From Hemicordylus capensis (taxonomy: Eukaryota > Chordata > Lepidosauria > Squamata > Cordylidae), in assembly GCF_027244095.1 (NCBI RefSeq), contig NC_069662.1, forward strand, positions 55,948,001-56,012,000: a stretch of 64,000 nt of DNA. The letters run 5' to 3'. The notes beneath the pieces are model-generated. The model was not told the DNA's origin. It did no database searches and saw only the letters and a program-made list of their open reading frames with translations. Below are positions 11,732-23,100 of the stretch, piece after piece (position 1 is the first letter of the stretch; each line of letters opens with the position of its first letter). Made by a program: the position numbers and the translations under genes.

Positions 11732-13260
11732 CACTGACTTCTAAATTATTTTGTTTTTAAATTGTGAAATAGCACTATTTCATAAGACATAGAAAATAAG
11801 TTAACAAGAGGAAATGAGTGATTAAAGCCCCTCCCCAAGTACTGTAGGGAACAGAATTAAGAAGTCATTCATCACCATTGTTGTGGCTGGCTGGGCTGGA
11901 CAAGAAGTAATTAAATGCAGAAACTGCAAAGAGAAGTCTCTAAGTAAAGTTAAAGTAACCCTGAAAAGTCTCAGCAATGCTTTGCCATTCCATGCTGGAT
12001 GGGATGATTCTGCATTTGTGAATTGGGGAGGGAATTGCCACAAATCAGGTCTGAGAAATGATGGAAAGACAACGCAGAAAGAAAAAAAACCCACCCTAAA
12101 ATACAAGAGACTGTCAGCATCATTGTCCGAATTATCCAAAACATGTGGAGTAAATGAAGGATGGCAATTCCAGACTAAATGGTTAGTGTGAAAGCAATCC
12201 AGGACAGAAGGTGAGGCCATTACAAGTGTGTGACCTCACGTCCAAGTGTCTCCAGGTGTGATTGGGCGCCACCATATTGATCAGCTGCAGGACTCTGCGG
12301 TGGCGTGAATGTCATGGGCAGATCAGTGTTTTGCTTTTAACATGCTTAATAGCATTTTATTTTTAACATGTGTCTGATGGCTTTACATTGTTTTACGAAT
12401 GAGTGTTTGTGTGCATGAGCAAAGTGCCAAAGGCAAAGGCTGAAAAACAGGTCAAGAGCCTGGTGCATGTGACCCTAGGATGAGCCTCTGCCCCATGATT
12501 GCTTAGAAAGGCATAGATATAATGTTCAACACAACCTCTATCTCATAAACAAGTGCAGAAGGGCCCAGAAACCAGTGTGAGCTGAGTTTGTGGTTGAATC
12601 TGTCTGCAGAGAGTGGAAACAGGAAGATATGAGAGACAGCCTGAACACAGTATAAGAACAGAGATGTTACAAGTATGCTTTTGGAGAACACCAACAAAGA
12701 ACAGAACATCCAGGTGATACATGCATGTACCAGAACTCTGACCTGGTCATCAGGACTAACTTAGAATTTGACCAATTCTATTTGTGTGCTTGCGTGAGTA
12801 TAAGAATGGGGATTGCTAAAATAAGAGAGCCATTATTTTTTGCTTACAATAACATAAGTAACTGGTTTACATAACACGTTAGTGTTGCTTATTAATTAGT
12901 GGCAATGAAACAAGGTCATCCTCTCTCTTTCATATGCTTAAGTCAGTCCCTTGTGAGTCTGAAAGTTCTTAAATAAAAGTAATGTCAGTTCATGATCCCA
13001 ACGTGGGCTGCTCAACCAATGTGCTCAGGACCATTTGTGTTTCCCTCACCAGTGCAGCAGGAGGAAGCTGGGTCCACTATAACTGCACCAGAAACTGATT
13101 GTGGAGAACACACAGTTGCTTCTGAATCCTCACAATCGGACAGCTGCACTGAACTTGCTGGCTGTCAAGGTTGTGTCTAGGTAGGGGACTGGGGTTATCC
13201 AGAACAGAGACGCAAACCACCTGAGGGACTTCACTTGTGAATGGACACCCTCCTGGTGGT
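11732..13260. other. Unassigned sequence before an LTR-element end
   Basis: No host exon is visible. Part of 12,980-13,260 may belong to the LTR element that follows, but the resemblance is too weak to place parts. Confidence 0.35.
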
Positions 13261-13261
13261 T

Positions 13262-14031
13262 CATCATTGCCTTACTAATAGCTCTTGGTCTGGTATCGAC
13301 ATTTTTGAGAGGAGGGATAACTGTTAGATTTGTTTGAAGTGTTTAATGAATCTGCAGTTAGGTTTCACTCTGCACTGAAGTATGTCGACTCTGCCAAGCT
13401 GTTGTATCTGCTCATGGGCGTAGCGTCTATTGGACAATCAGGGACAAATGTCCCTGGGCCCAGGGGATCAGCAAACTGCCCCACCACCCCTGCCCTGCCC
13501 TGCCACCACTTATCTTGGCCTCCAGGGGGTGGGGAGTGAGCTGAGTGGGGCAGGCCACCCCCCATCGCAGCAGGCGCTGTGGCTGTCAGGCCTCTCCGGA
13601 TGGCCTGCACACCTCTCCGGCCATGCGGCGTCCCTAGTCGAACTGCTCAGGCATGCAGTTCAGCTGGAGAGGACTGACAACCACAACCACAGCGCCAGCC
13701 ACCGCCACAGAGGCTAAGATAAGAAGCGGCAGTGGGGCAGCAGCAGGAGCGGCGGCGGCCAACAGGAGGTAGGAGCAGCAATGGGGAAATGCTGTTTGCC
13801 CCGCCCCTTGCACCTGAGGTCAGACATAGGGGCGGGGCTTGGGGCACAGGGGCGTGCATGTCCAATTTTGTCTTTCTGCCAAGATTTTGTCCCCTGGCCC
13901 CCAGGGGTCTCGCTACACCCCTGCATCTGCTATTTTTACTTGGTGTGGTTGTTGCTCAATAAAATATGCTTTGTTAAGAGCTCTGTGTCTACCTGGAGTT
14001 ATTCTGTGTGACTGCTATACAGGATCTGACA
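13262..14031 (+). mobile_element. LTR retroelement 3' end (probable endogenous retrovirus fossil)
   Basis: A short stretch coding for a hydrophobic, envelope-tail-like segment is followed by a purine-rich tract (gagaggaggga). Next comes a TG...CA-bounded terminal repeat (about 13322-14031) with AATAAA near 13960. Without the hAT copy inside it, the LTR is only about 190-200 bp. The copy is broken and incomplete; no matching 5' LTR was found. It predates the hAT insertion. The call is tentative. Confidence 0.45.
13413..13923. mobile_element. hAT-type element, about 510 bp, inside the LTR
   Basis: Ends catgggcgtagc / gctacacccctg, with an 8-bp duplication tatctgct / catctgct (7 of 8 matching). 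The GC-rich interior, with short open frames, is not a gene. Confidence 0.75.
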
Positions 14032-14387
14032 TCTAGCAGCTCTGTTTTTTAGAAATTAAGTTCTAAGTTTGTTACTCGGGGAATGAGGCTCTTAGATGAA
14101 AGATAAGAATTGTTTCCCCATCCAAAAGTCTTGTAATCTTTAAATTAAATATAAGTTAAATCTATAGCCTGAAAAAAATCTATTTGGAAGGACCTTCTGC
14201 TAGAGTGGGGGTGGGGGGATACGGGGCGGGGGGGACAGGCTAGGTTTTTAAACACTTTATCTTTGCCAACAGATGGCAGCTTGGTTTCCTTATGGAGGAG
14301 TTACCTGCTGCAATTACAATACTTTCACTTTAGACATGTACACATACTCACAAAATACCAATTCAACCCTTTCTTAGTCTTATGGGT

Positions 14388-14612
14388 GTTTTTCACACAG
14401 GGCTTCTAGCTTGCATCTCCTCTGGAATGGAGGCTATATATTCACATATCGGCCAGATTTACCCTGAAGCCCCTTCAAGCTATCGGGCAGCTTTTCAGTG
14501 TGTCTTAGAGTGTAGCCCGATTTATATCCAGGGTTAAAACATCCATTTTTTTGTGCCACTTTTTTGGGCAACTTTGAACTCGCGGTAAAGCCTGCTGTGT
14601 GGAAAAACGCCC
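14388..14612. mobile_element. MITE family with GGG(T/C)GTTTTTC-CACACAG ends, copy 1
   Basis: Left end gggtgtttttcacacag and right end ctgtgtggaaaaacgccc are inverted repeats. The interior (cggccagatttaccc, ccagggttaaaa, tttgaactcgcggtaaagcc) recurs at 18391 and 55930. Confidence 0.65.
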
Positions 14613-16012
14613 TAGTCAGCTGTATTTAAGCTCACTTCACCATTCCAGAAGAGTCAGGATCTGGGCCATGCAGTTCCCTTGTCAAACATGTATGGGGGAA
14701 ACAGTCAGTCAAAGGGATGTTTCTGTGGCCTACTGGTATATTCTGTCTACTCCACTTGCCTCTGAACTTATCACATCTTCTTGTATACTGTTAGGTGAGC
14801 AAGTGTGCACATCTTTCTGGTAATTCTAGATAATGTTCTGGTAAACAAGTCCCAATGGCCACTTGGCCATCTGGTTACTGCTACACAAGTTGTATAATCC
14901 ACACATGAATATTTGGGTGGGTCATCAGAGGTTTGCCGGCACATCAGGAAGGGCTGGGTTATTTTATAAACCAGTTTATTTTATTTTATCCATTATTTTG
15001 GTTTCTTCCAAAATAATGGATGAGTGATATTTACTTCATAGGAATAAAATATTGGGTTGACCAGATATTGAAGTCAATTACAGTTGCTGATATACAAGGA
15101 GTTGATGAAGTGCACTGAAAAGAACAGGAAAACCTTGGTGGGGAAAAGCAGGGAACATTGCAAAGGAGCTGCTTAAAAATCCAGATTAACTCTGGAAGCC
15201 AGCCCATTCACTTCGAATCCTGCCATTCCAGATGCATGAGGGGCTGACTGGTGACTTAATGGTAAATACAGGGTACTCTGCACATGCTTTGATGCATGCT
15301 TCCGTGCTTCTTTGCCAGAAGTGTACATGTACAAAAAACACAATTGTGGACACTCACCAGACAAGCACATGTGTTTATTTCTGTTATATCTATAATGAAT
15401 TGGCAGGCAAGCATACATTTAAACACCAAACTACTTTATTTACATTCCAGCCAGAACCAAGAAAGGAAGTACACAAACAGGTTATACTGTACCAACCCCC
15501 TTTACATATTCCCATGCCCTTCCTGTCTTCTACTCCCCATTTCCTGCCCATATTTATTACATTTCCCAGCAGACATAATTCCACTTCACTTAAAACACCA
15601 TTCTTTCATACAAGAATGTGGAAGCAATTGTCCATACAATTTCAAACATTAACAAGCTCCCAATCAAAGGGAATAATCTTTCTTGCTTTCTCGTATACTC
15701 CAGTGCAACCCATTTGCTGACAGTTCACAAGTTAACTTGCTGATACTCAACATATGTTGGGACATTTTTATCACATTCTTGTATGAAATAATCATTCTTG
15801 CACCCATTGTGAGCTTTCACTATATTTTGTTTGTAGGTATAGCTTTCTTTTTGCTCCGTACTTCAGAGACCGGGTGATCCCCAGTTCAGGTAAGGAGAGG
15901 GGGTGGTATATGTGAGGTGTGCTTCTGGTCAAGGTGCTACCTTACAAGATGCTGCGAGTCTCCTGCTAACTGAGCATAGAGGCACCTTTTAAAAGTGATT
16001 CTCTTCATTGTG
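14613..16012. other. Unassigned sequence with one small hairpin
   Basis: A short perfect-looking inverted repeat (ccattattttgg / ccaaaataatgg) lies at about 14990-15021. No gene is supported. Confidence 0.4.
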
Positions 16013-16210
16013 CAGGAGGAGAGCAACTGGCCCTATCCATCCCCAGCACTGCATCCCTCCAGTGGCTGTTGTTGATGTCTATCTTGCGTTTCTTTTTTAG
16101 ATTGTGAACCTTTGGGGACAGGGAGCTGTTTTGTTTGTTTATTTATAGCTATGTGAACCACTTTGGGAACTTTTGTTGAAAAGCAGTGTATAAATATTTG
16201 TTGTATTCGT
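16013..16210 (+). repeat. L2/CR1-derived short interspersed tail
   Basis: Shares ggccctatcc, agattgtgaacctttgggga and the tataaatatttgttgta end with copies at 17580, 19080 and 45110, so it is a dispersed repeat. Confidence 0.6.
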
Positions 16211-16974
16211 CGTATTAATTTGTTTTAAACACCTCCACCGCTGACACCCCAGAACCACTCCGCTCCAGAAGTCCAGGTCCATTTACAATGTCTTCCCTGA
16301 TGTCTCCAAAGTGTTTCATAGAACAAGGCATGAAGGCAACGGTGCAAGAAGAGGTGCATTTGCTTCTGCAGATCTAGCTATGTCTGCCAGGATCCAGGAA
16401 AGGGTAGCTGGAATTGACTGGTCCTCTTCAAATTCTAAAGATGTTCTGACTTCAGTGGGTGTGTTTGTGGTAAATAAGTGCACGCAGGCGGCTTCTCCTA
16501 GAGCTTGGATCCAGCCACTGTGACCTCAGCAAGCTGCATCAAAGGTGCTGACAAGCCTGGACTCCATCCAGCATGTGATCCGTTCCATATGTGACCAAGA
16601 GGGAGAGAGGAGGAGGGAGGGAGGGACGGATGGACTGACGGAGAGAGTGGCCTCCATGCACAGTCCAAGGAAAACTAGTCCCTCCCTGTGAAAGCATAAC
16701 ACTTTGAGTGATGAGGGTGGGGAGTCTTCTTGCTGGGTGGTTTCTGTCCCATAAATTACACACACGTGGGAGAGATGGGAGGTGGGAGAGAGAGAGAGAG
16801 AAAACAAATGCTTGGCTGAAGCAGCAGTCAAGGGACCTGGGCAAGGTCTGATTCTGCCTGGTTCTCTCTTTGAGTTTGTCCAAAAAAAAATCTTGGTATG
16901 ACTCAACCTCATCCTAAATGACTACCCTTGTTTCTAGCTCAGAGAGGCCATAACCAGGAGAGTAACAAGGCAGG

Positions 16975-17200
16975 CTGGTGGCTAAGAGCCAATGTGTGGT
17001 TCAGCAAGAGATAAAACTGTGCCCACATCTATGGACCTTGGGTTCAAATCTTGCCTCTGCAGGCGTTTGTGTGTGTGTGAGTGTGTGTGCAGCCATGGAG
17101 CAAGTGACTCTCTTGGTCCTCTGCTCCTCCTCTATTAAATGGGGCATGTGGCTTTTTGAGATGGCAAACGCAACCAAGCCTTTACTGTGAAGCGTTTTGC
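16975..17200 (+). repeat. Old tRNA-derived SINE (MIR- or Sauria-like), diverged
   Basis: A box-B-like ggttcaaatc (about 17040) is followed by a gcaagtgactctcttgg core and a taaatggg tail. Too diverged to name. Confidence 0.4.
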
Positions 17201-17579
17201 AAGTTTAAAATCATGAAGTACAACAGGCATCTGGTGTGGGGTGGGAAGATGACTAAACATGGTGTTAGGGACTGTGGTCATGGCATTGTTCGTGTATTTA
17301 TTTTGATTCTTAGCCCACCCTGTTCCCAAAGGCTTAGAGCCAGTAGCAACATCTGAAACTAGTAAGCAAAACAATGAACTTTTGAAACAAATTGAGAAAT
17401 TTGCCAGTGAGAGCCTCTCCCTGTCCCACCCCCTAACTTGCTCCTCCCCTAGCCACTAAGTGCTTGCCCCGATAAATCGGACTTTAAATTGCTTCTAGTC
17501 CTGCAGGCACTTACTTGAATTGGGATCATCCTCATCAACTTGGCCCAGTTAGCATCATCCCTGCTACCTGGGCAAATCT

Positions 17580-17777
17580 TATATTTAGCTGGGGGGAGAG
17601 CAGCTGTCCCTATTCATCCCAACATAGCGTTTCTTCCTCCAACGGCTGTCGCTGATGTCTTCCTCATGTTTCTTTCTAAATGGTGAGTCCCTGCAGGACA
17701 GGGAACCATCTTCTTGGTTATGAAGACCATTTTGTGAGCTTTTTCGGTTGAAAAGCAGTTCTGTACTTACATATTGT
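17580..17777 (+). repeat. L2/CR1-derived short interspersed tail
   Basis: Second copy of the family described at 16013: gagagcagctgtccctatt through gaaaagcagttctgtactta. Confidence 0.55.
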
Positions 17778-17785
17778 TCTCTATC

Positions 17786-18202
17786 TAGTGGCATAGCTAG
17801 GGGAGAGGGGGCCCATGTTCACCCCTCTCCCAAGCAGCCTCTCAGAGTGAGGGAGATAATGAAGAAAATAGGGAGGGGTGGAGCTGGGAGGCCCTCAGGA
17901 GCTGAGGGGCCGGGTTCTTTGAACCCATCTGCTCAATTATAGCGTTAAAGGTAAAGTGTGCCGTCAAGTCAGTTTTGACTCCTGGCACCCACAGAGCCCT
18001 GTGGTTGTCTTTGGTAGAATACAGGAGGGGTTTACCATTGCCTCCTCCCACGCAGTATGAGATGATGCCTTCCAGCATCTTCCTATATCACTGCTGTGCC
18101 CAGTGTACCAGCAGGGATTTGAACCGGCAATCTTCTGCTTGTTAGTCAGCCATTTCCCCCGCTGCGCCACTTAAAGTGACTTCAATTCTAGCTATACCCC
18201 TG
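17786..18202. mobile_element. hAT-type MITE split by a SINE
   Basis: Same family as 11556 and 21637. Left end tagtggcatagcta and right end tagctatacccctg, with 8-bp duplication tctctatc / tctttatc (7 of 8). The SINE at about 17943-18182 lies in the right part, so the hAT copy is older. Confidence 0.85.
17943..18182 (-). repeat. tRNA-derived SINE, minus orientation
   Basis: Reversed promoter B box (gatttgaacc) and a ttggtagaatacaggagggg tail; same family as the outer SINE at 37508. It is flanked by an imperfect duplication, caattatag / caattctag. Confidence 0.8.
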
Positions 18203-18390
18203 TCTTTATCATTAGAATTCTATTGCCGTATAGATGCATGGAAGCCAAGGCTGAGAGTGGGTGATATCCAAGCCCAGAACTCAGACCTGGAACGTGCTTC
18301 TGGTGTTGGCATTTAGCCTTCTTCCTTGTGATGTTGCTTGGAGTGGAGGATGTCTTTGAGCATGTACAGAGCTGAGTTCTCTTCACCATG

Positions 18391-18660
18391 AAGTTTTTCA
18401 CACCCGGCTTTTAGCTCGCATCTCCTCTGGAATAGAAGTGTGAGTTCACATATTGGCTAAATTTACCCCAAAGTCCCTGCGAGCTGTCGGGGAGCACATC
18501 ACACACGATTTGGGTTTTTAATTGGGCATTAGAGTGTAGCCCAATGTCTATCCAGGGTTAAAAAATCCACTCTTTGCGTAGATTTTGGGGGGCAACTTTG
18601 AACTCGCAGTAAAGCCTTGCAGACATCCTGTGGCAAAGCCTGCTGTCTGGGAAAGCTCCA
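18391..18660. mobile_element. MITE family of 14388, copy 2
   Basis: tttttcacacccggcttttagctcgc at the left and tttgaactcgcagtaaagcc at the right match copy 1; the ends are more decayed. Confidence 0.6.
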
Positions 18661-19079
18661 TGGAGTTACATTAGTAACTCCACAGATATGGGGAGCGAGG
18701 GCAAGTGAGAGGATGTGGATTTCAGGCAAGCTTGATGCTTAGCACCTCCTCTTCTCCTTTTAGAAATTAACCACTGTGGAAGGCCAAACAGGCTCAAGGG
18801 TTTGAATGTAGCTCATCATCAAAGGACTAATTAACAGCTGTGCATTATGCACTTCATCAAAAAGCCAGACTGAAACCATTTTAACTCCTCCTTCTGTCTT
18901 GCAGCACTGGGACCTACAAGTCCATACGTAGATACAAACCAAGTGCACTAAGACTGAACAATAGCCTTATCATCATTGTGCCAGATTCTCTGTATGATGA
19001 TGCCATGCAGAGCATATGGCACAGTTCTGATAAGGCTACCATTCAGCGTTCGGCCAGGTTCAACCTCTGGTATCCAGTT

Positions 19080-19290
19080 CAAGGATGCCCTATCCACTCC
19101 CAGCACAGTACCTCCAGTGACTGTTGCTGGTGTTTGTCTTATGTTTCTTTTTAGATTGTGAGCCCTTTGGGGACAAGGATCCATCTTATTTATTTGTTGT
19201 TTCTTTGTGTAAACTGCCCTGATCCATTTTTGGAAGGGCGGTATAGAAAGCGGATGAATGAATGAATGAATGAATGAATGAATGAATATG
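19080..19290 (+). repeat. L2-type 3' tail ending in (GAAT)n
   Basis: Contains agattgtgagccctttgggg and aaactgccctgatccatttt, then tggaagggcggtatag, a classic L2 3' end, followed by about nine TGAA units (19252-19287). Confidence 0.7.
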
Positions 19291-19302
19291 TAGCTGATGC
19301 TG

Positions 19303-19522
19303 GGAAAGACCCCTGCCTGAGAGATCCTGGAAAGCCACTTTCCGTTGAAATAGATAGTATATAGGGAGATGGACCAATGGTCCAACTCAATGAACTCTAC
19401 CAATATTTCAAAGTAGAATATTAGTGGAGCTCATTGAGTTGGACCATTGGCCTATCTCCCCTAATACTATCGATTTCAACGGAAAGTGGCTTTCCAGGAT
19501 CTCTCAGGCAGAGGTCTTTCTC
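19303..19522. repeat. 220-bp palindrome (fold-back inverted repeat)
   Basis: Left arm about 19303-19407 and right arm about 19417-19522 are more than 90% complementary by eye, with a spacer of about 9 bases. The arms carry SINE-like text (gatggaccaatggtc). Confidence 0.85.
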
Positions 19523-19779
19523 AATTTTTATATGACATTTGTTCCCAGAACCATTTAACTCTCATCCAAATGTGAGTCAGATGAGCTGTGCAGGGGTCAG
19601 AGGCCAATTGGCTAAGTGGCCTCAGGCCCGTGCCTGGCGCATGACTAGTTTTGCATGTGGGGACCAGTGTGTTTCCACAGGCCTGGCATTCCCTCTCCCC
19701 TGTCTACCCACATGAGCCATCTCTTGGATTTCACAACCAGGCAGATGGAACTGAACTGCGAAGGGAATCGCCAAGCAAA

Positions 19780-20083
19780 GGCACACCGGGCCTTGTAAAG
19801 TGGACATGCTGTGAACAGTGCTGTGCTGCTGCCAGGCAGGCCGACCCGAGGCGGCTGCCGTGGGGTTGCAGAGGTCCCAGTGCCTCTGAATGGGTGTGGG
19901 AGCAAGGGAGGAGACTTGGGCGTCACTGAAGTGGAGCCCCCGGGAGTAGGGCTTGCTCCTAAATCTCATTTTTCACATGTCTGCTGCACTCTCACTACCA
20001 GCCCTGTCAGAGGAAAGGAGGCGCTTCCTGTTATTCTGATTCAAATCTCAAGCCGGACAGGAGGGAACAGACAGCTGTTCAGG
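19780..20083 (+). promoter_or_regulatory. RAMP2 presumed promoter and 5' UTR
   Basis: The sequence before the RAMP2 ATG is unique-looking and moderately GC-rich, with no clear TATA box. An ETS-like core in gcgcttcctg lies near 20025. ETS sites are usual in endothelial genes, which fits RAMP2 expression. The transcription start cannot be read from sequence alone. Confidence 0.4.
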
Positions 20084-20150
20084 ATGGCAGAGTGTACAAA
20101 GATGGACAGCCAACGTCTGCCCTTGCAGCTGCTTCTGCTGGTCCTTACAG
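20084..20150 (+). CDS. RAMP2: RAMP2 coding exon 1 (signal peptide)
   Basis: Encodes residues 1-22 plus the first base of codon 23. It opens with ATG at 20084 and closes at a consensus donor, g|gtaagt. The leucine run is the signal-peptide core. Exon 1 also carries only the signal peptide region in mammalian RAMP genes. Confidence 0.88.
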
Positions 20151-23100
20151 GTAAGTATTCCTTCGAGGTCAGTGTGGTGGGGAACAGGCAGATTTGGGGA
20201 GGTGTTTGCTAGACAGCTTGGAGGGTCTTTGGTTGTGGAGAATGAAGGTGTCCTCACCCTGGACAGGTTGTCTGTAGCAGGCAGAGTTGGTGACCCTTAG
20301 GAATCCCTGCCAGATAGTGACTCTCCATTCTTTTTCTTCCCCTGTTTCTTATTATTGTGATTAAACTGAATGCTTAGAGTGTGTCCCTGCTCTAACACTT
20401 CCCTTGGGTCTCCACCTCCCCCCACACCCCGCTCCTCACATCTCTGTTCTTTCTTTTAGCTTACATTATCTGAAAATTGGTTTTATTTTTCTGTGTTCTC
20501 CACTGTCTGTGCATTGAGATCCCAGTAGAGTTAGTCAAGATAATGTTGTGTGCTATAAATCAAGATGACCCCCTTTGTCCCCCACTCCAGTTTTGCTGGT
20601 GCTCCTCTGTCCCACCAAGAACAACTTCCCCAGCCAAGCTTTCTTTTGCAAGTGGTGAAAGAAAGTCAAACTCAGTACAGTTTCTGACCCTAAAGACTTG
20701 GACAGCATTGACCAGACTTCTGCAATTCTGATACTGTCTAGGGAAGGAGCCACTCTCTCTGGGTTATTAAGTGCCTGGGCAACTTTGTGCTACACTTTCA
20801 CAGCTGAGGCTTGTAGTGACTTCTGAAGACTTCTGACTCCTGGGGGGGGGTCAACCTTTTTCCACAGGGAGGGCTCCTACCTCTGTGAGAGTATGCACTG
20901 AGGCTTTTCCAATAAGCATTTTAACTGCCTGCTCCAAGCTAGTTCATAGCAGCATCAGGTGAGCAAGCAATATTCCTTGAATCATAAACTCTTTATAAAT
21001 AAATAATAATAATAAAATAAACTCTTTGTTACTAGGCAGGACCATCTGCCTATGCCCACAATCCCTCTCGGAGACGTTCATGTAATCCAGACCACAATGT
21101 GCCAAAAGCAAGTGCAGGTGCGTTGCTGAAGGATGCTTACTGAGAGTATATGGTGTGTATATATAAGTGATCCAAGCCATATGCTGCAGAGAAAGGCAAT
21201 TGTGCTCCCAGGCGAAAAGGACTTACATGAGCAACTATCTTCCTAACTTCAAATATGGCAATCAGGCATACCCTGCTGCAAGTAGAAACCACTCATTAAG
21301 CCTTTTCCAGTAAAATTTAATTGGGTACATCTCTGCGCCACAAAACATCCTGTCCCTGGCTGTGGTAGTTCTTCAAGCCCCAGAGGAAATATCTGTGGGA
21401 GGAACCCTTCCTGCCCCAACCAACTGTTGAAGGGGCTAAGTATCGGAGATCCATCCAACACTGTTCTTTTAAAAGAAAAGGAGCTGCAGGGAGGGAACCT
21501 GGCACTTTAAAGATTGGGGAGAGGCTTAACTATTTCCTTGCCTGCTGGTACCCCACTCCAAATTGCCCCTCTACGCCACTTCTCACCCTGCGCCCTGAAA
21601 CTTCAAGCTCATCTTTGTGAGGGGAAGCTCTCTCTGCAGGGGCGTAGCTAGGGGAGAGGGGACCTGTGTTCATCCCTCTTTCTGGTGGCCCCCCAGAGTG
21701 AGGGAGATAATGAAGAAAATACGGGGGGATGGAGCTGGAGGGCCCTCAGGAGCTGGGGGCCCGTGTTCTTTGAACCCTTTCGCTCAATTATAGCTACGCC
21801 CCTGTCTCTCTGTCTTGAACCCAAAGAGGATTCTGTGCTCTCACAATGGTTCAAACTCTCTGCTCTGCCTCTAATAATTAAACTCCTTTCTTCAGATAAT
21901 TCTTGCCTTCCTTCTGTTCTTCCTGACCTACAGTGGCTCCTGGGCTTGATGCTCATCCTGGGACCACAGTGACTCCCCGTGACGCTAACGTCTCTTCAGA
22001 AGCAACCGTAAATGCAACGGTTCTGAACCAGACAGTGGAGACACTAGAAAACACAGAGAAAATCGTCCTTACCATTGGTGAGTTCAAAGAAGGCAGCAGA
22101 GCCAGGCGGTTGCTGCTGCTGGGGATGCTGGTAGCTCTGGATCTGAACAGAGTGCATCTCTCTCCCCACCCTGGCAAGGCTAATGCTAATGCTGCGTATC
22201 ATGGCACTGCCATCATAATGAGAACTGAGGCATTGCCATTTCAGGGGGGGCCATTCACTCATCTAGTATTCTGTGGTTTTTATCGTTGTGTTGTAAACCA
22301 CCCAGAGACCTGCCTTTTGAGCGGTGTAAAAATATGCTAAATAAATAAATAATAAATACTACAAGGCAAAGGGCAGGGAGAGCGAACAGTCACTTACTTA
22401 AAAGGAAACCCATTGAACTGAATCATAATTCATTTACTTCTGTGCAATCCCACAGCCCTCACTGGAGGAGCCCTCATCTCCCCTCTGCCTCTTCCCTCCT
22501 ATTCATTCATTAATTCATTTCTCTGGAGGCATGCCACCACCATCCTCCCTCCTCAGGAGAAGTCCTGGCAGCAGGGAAGCCGCGAGGGCAACGGTGGAGA
22601 GGAGAAAGGTGCCCCACCACCGCCTCCAGGCTCCCCAGCCCTAGCGAGGCTCTGCCTGGGGCACCAACTGAGGAGGAGTGGCAGAGGCTGCTGTTGCTAT
22701 GGCCGCCCCCAGCAGCCCCAGAGGGGGAGTTGAGGGGCTGCTGGCCACCACCACCATGGAAGAGAGCGCCCACCTGGGTCCACCAGTTCCTCTCGCCCCC
22801 CCCCTTCCAGGCTCACCACAGGATTCCCTTTCGCTCCCCCATTTTTGTTTTGTTTTTAAATCACATCGCGCACACTCCACAACTCCATTGGCCCAAATGG
22901 AGCAGGAGAAGGGGCAGATAAATGCATTTCAGTGCAGGGGCAGAACTATAATAGGGCAAGGGGAGACAGTTGTCTGTGGACCTACTGCCTTGGCCCCCCC
23001 CCAGAGGCAAGTCACATGAATGACTCCCCCAGCCATGCACCTGCCCGGGCACCAGAACAGCATGTCTTTCTCTAGTACCTTTAAATGACTTGCATTGTCC

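Noticed and set aside
1-19800. EZH1 exons on the minus strand
   Set aside because: Expected from synteny, but none of the conserved N-terminal EZH1 coding motifs was seen on the minus strand.
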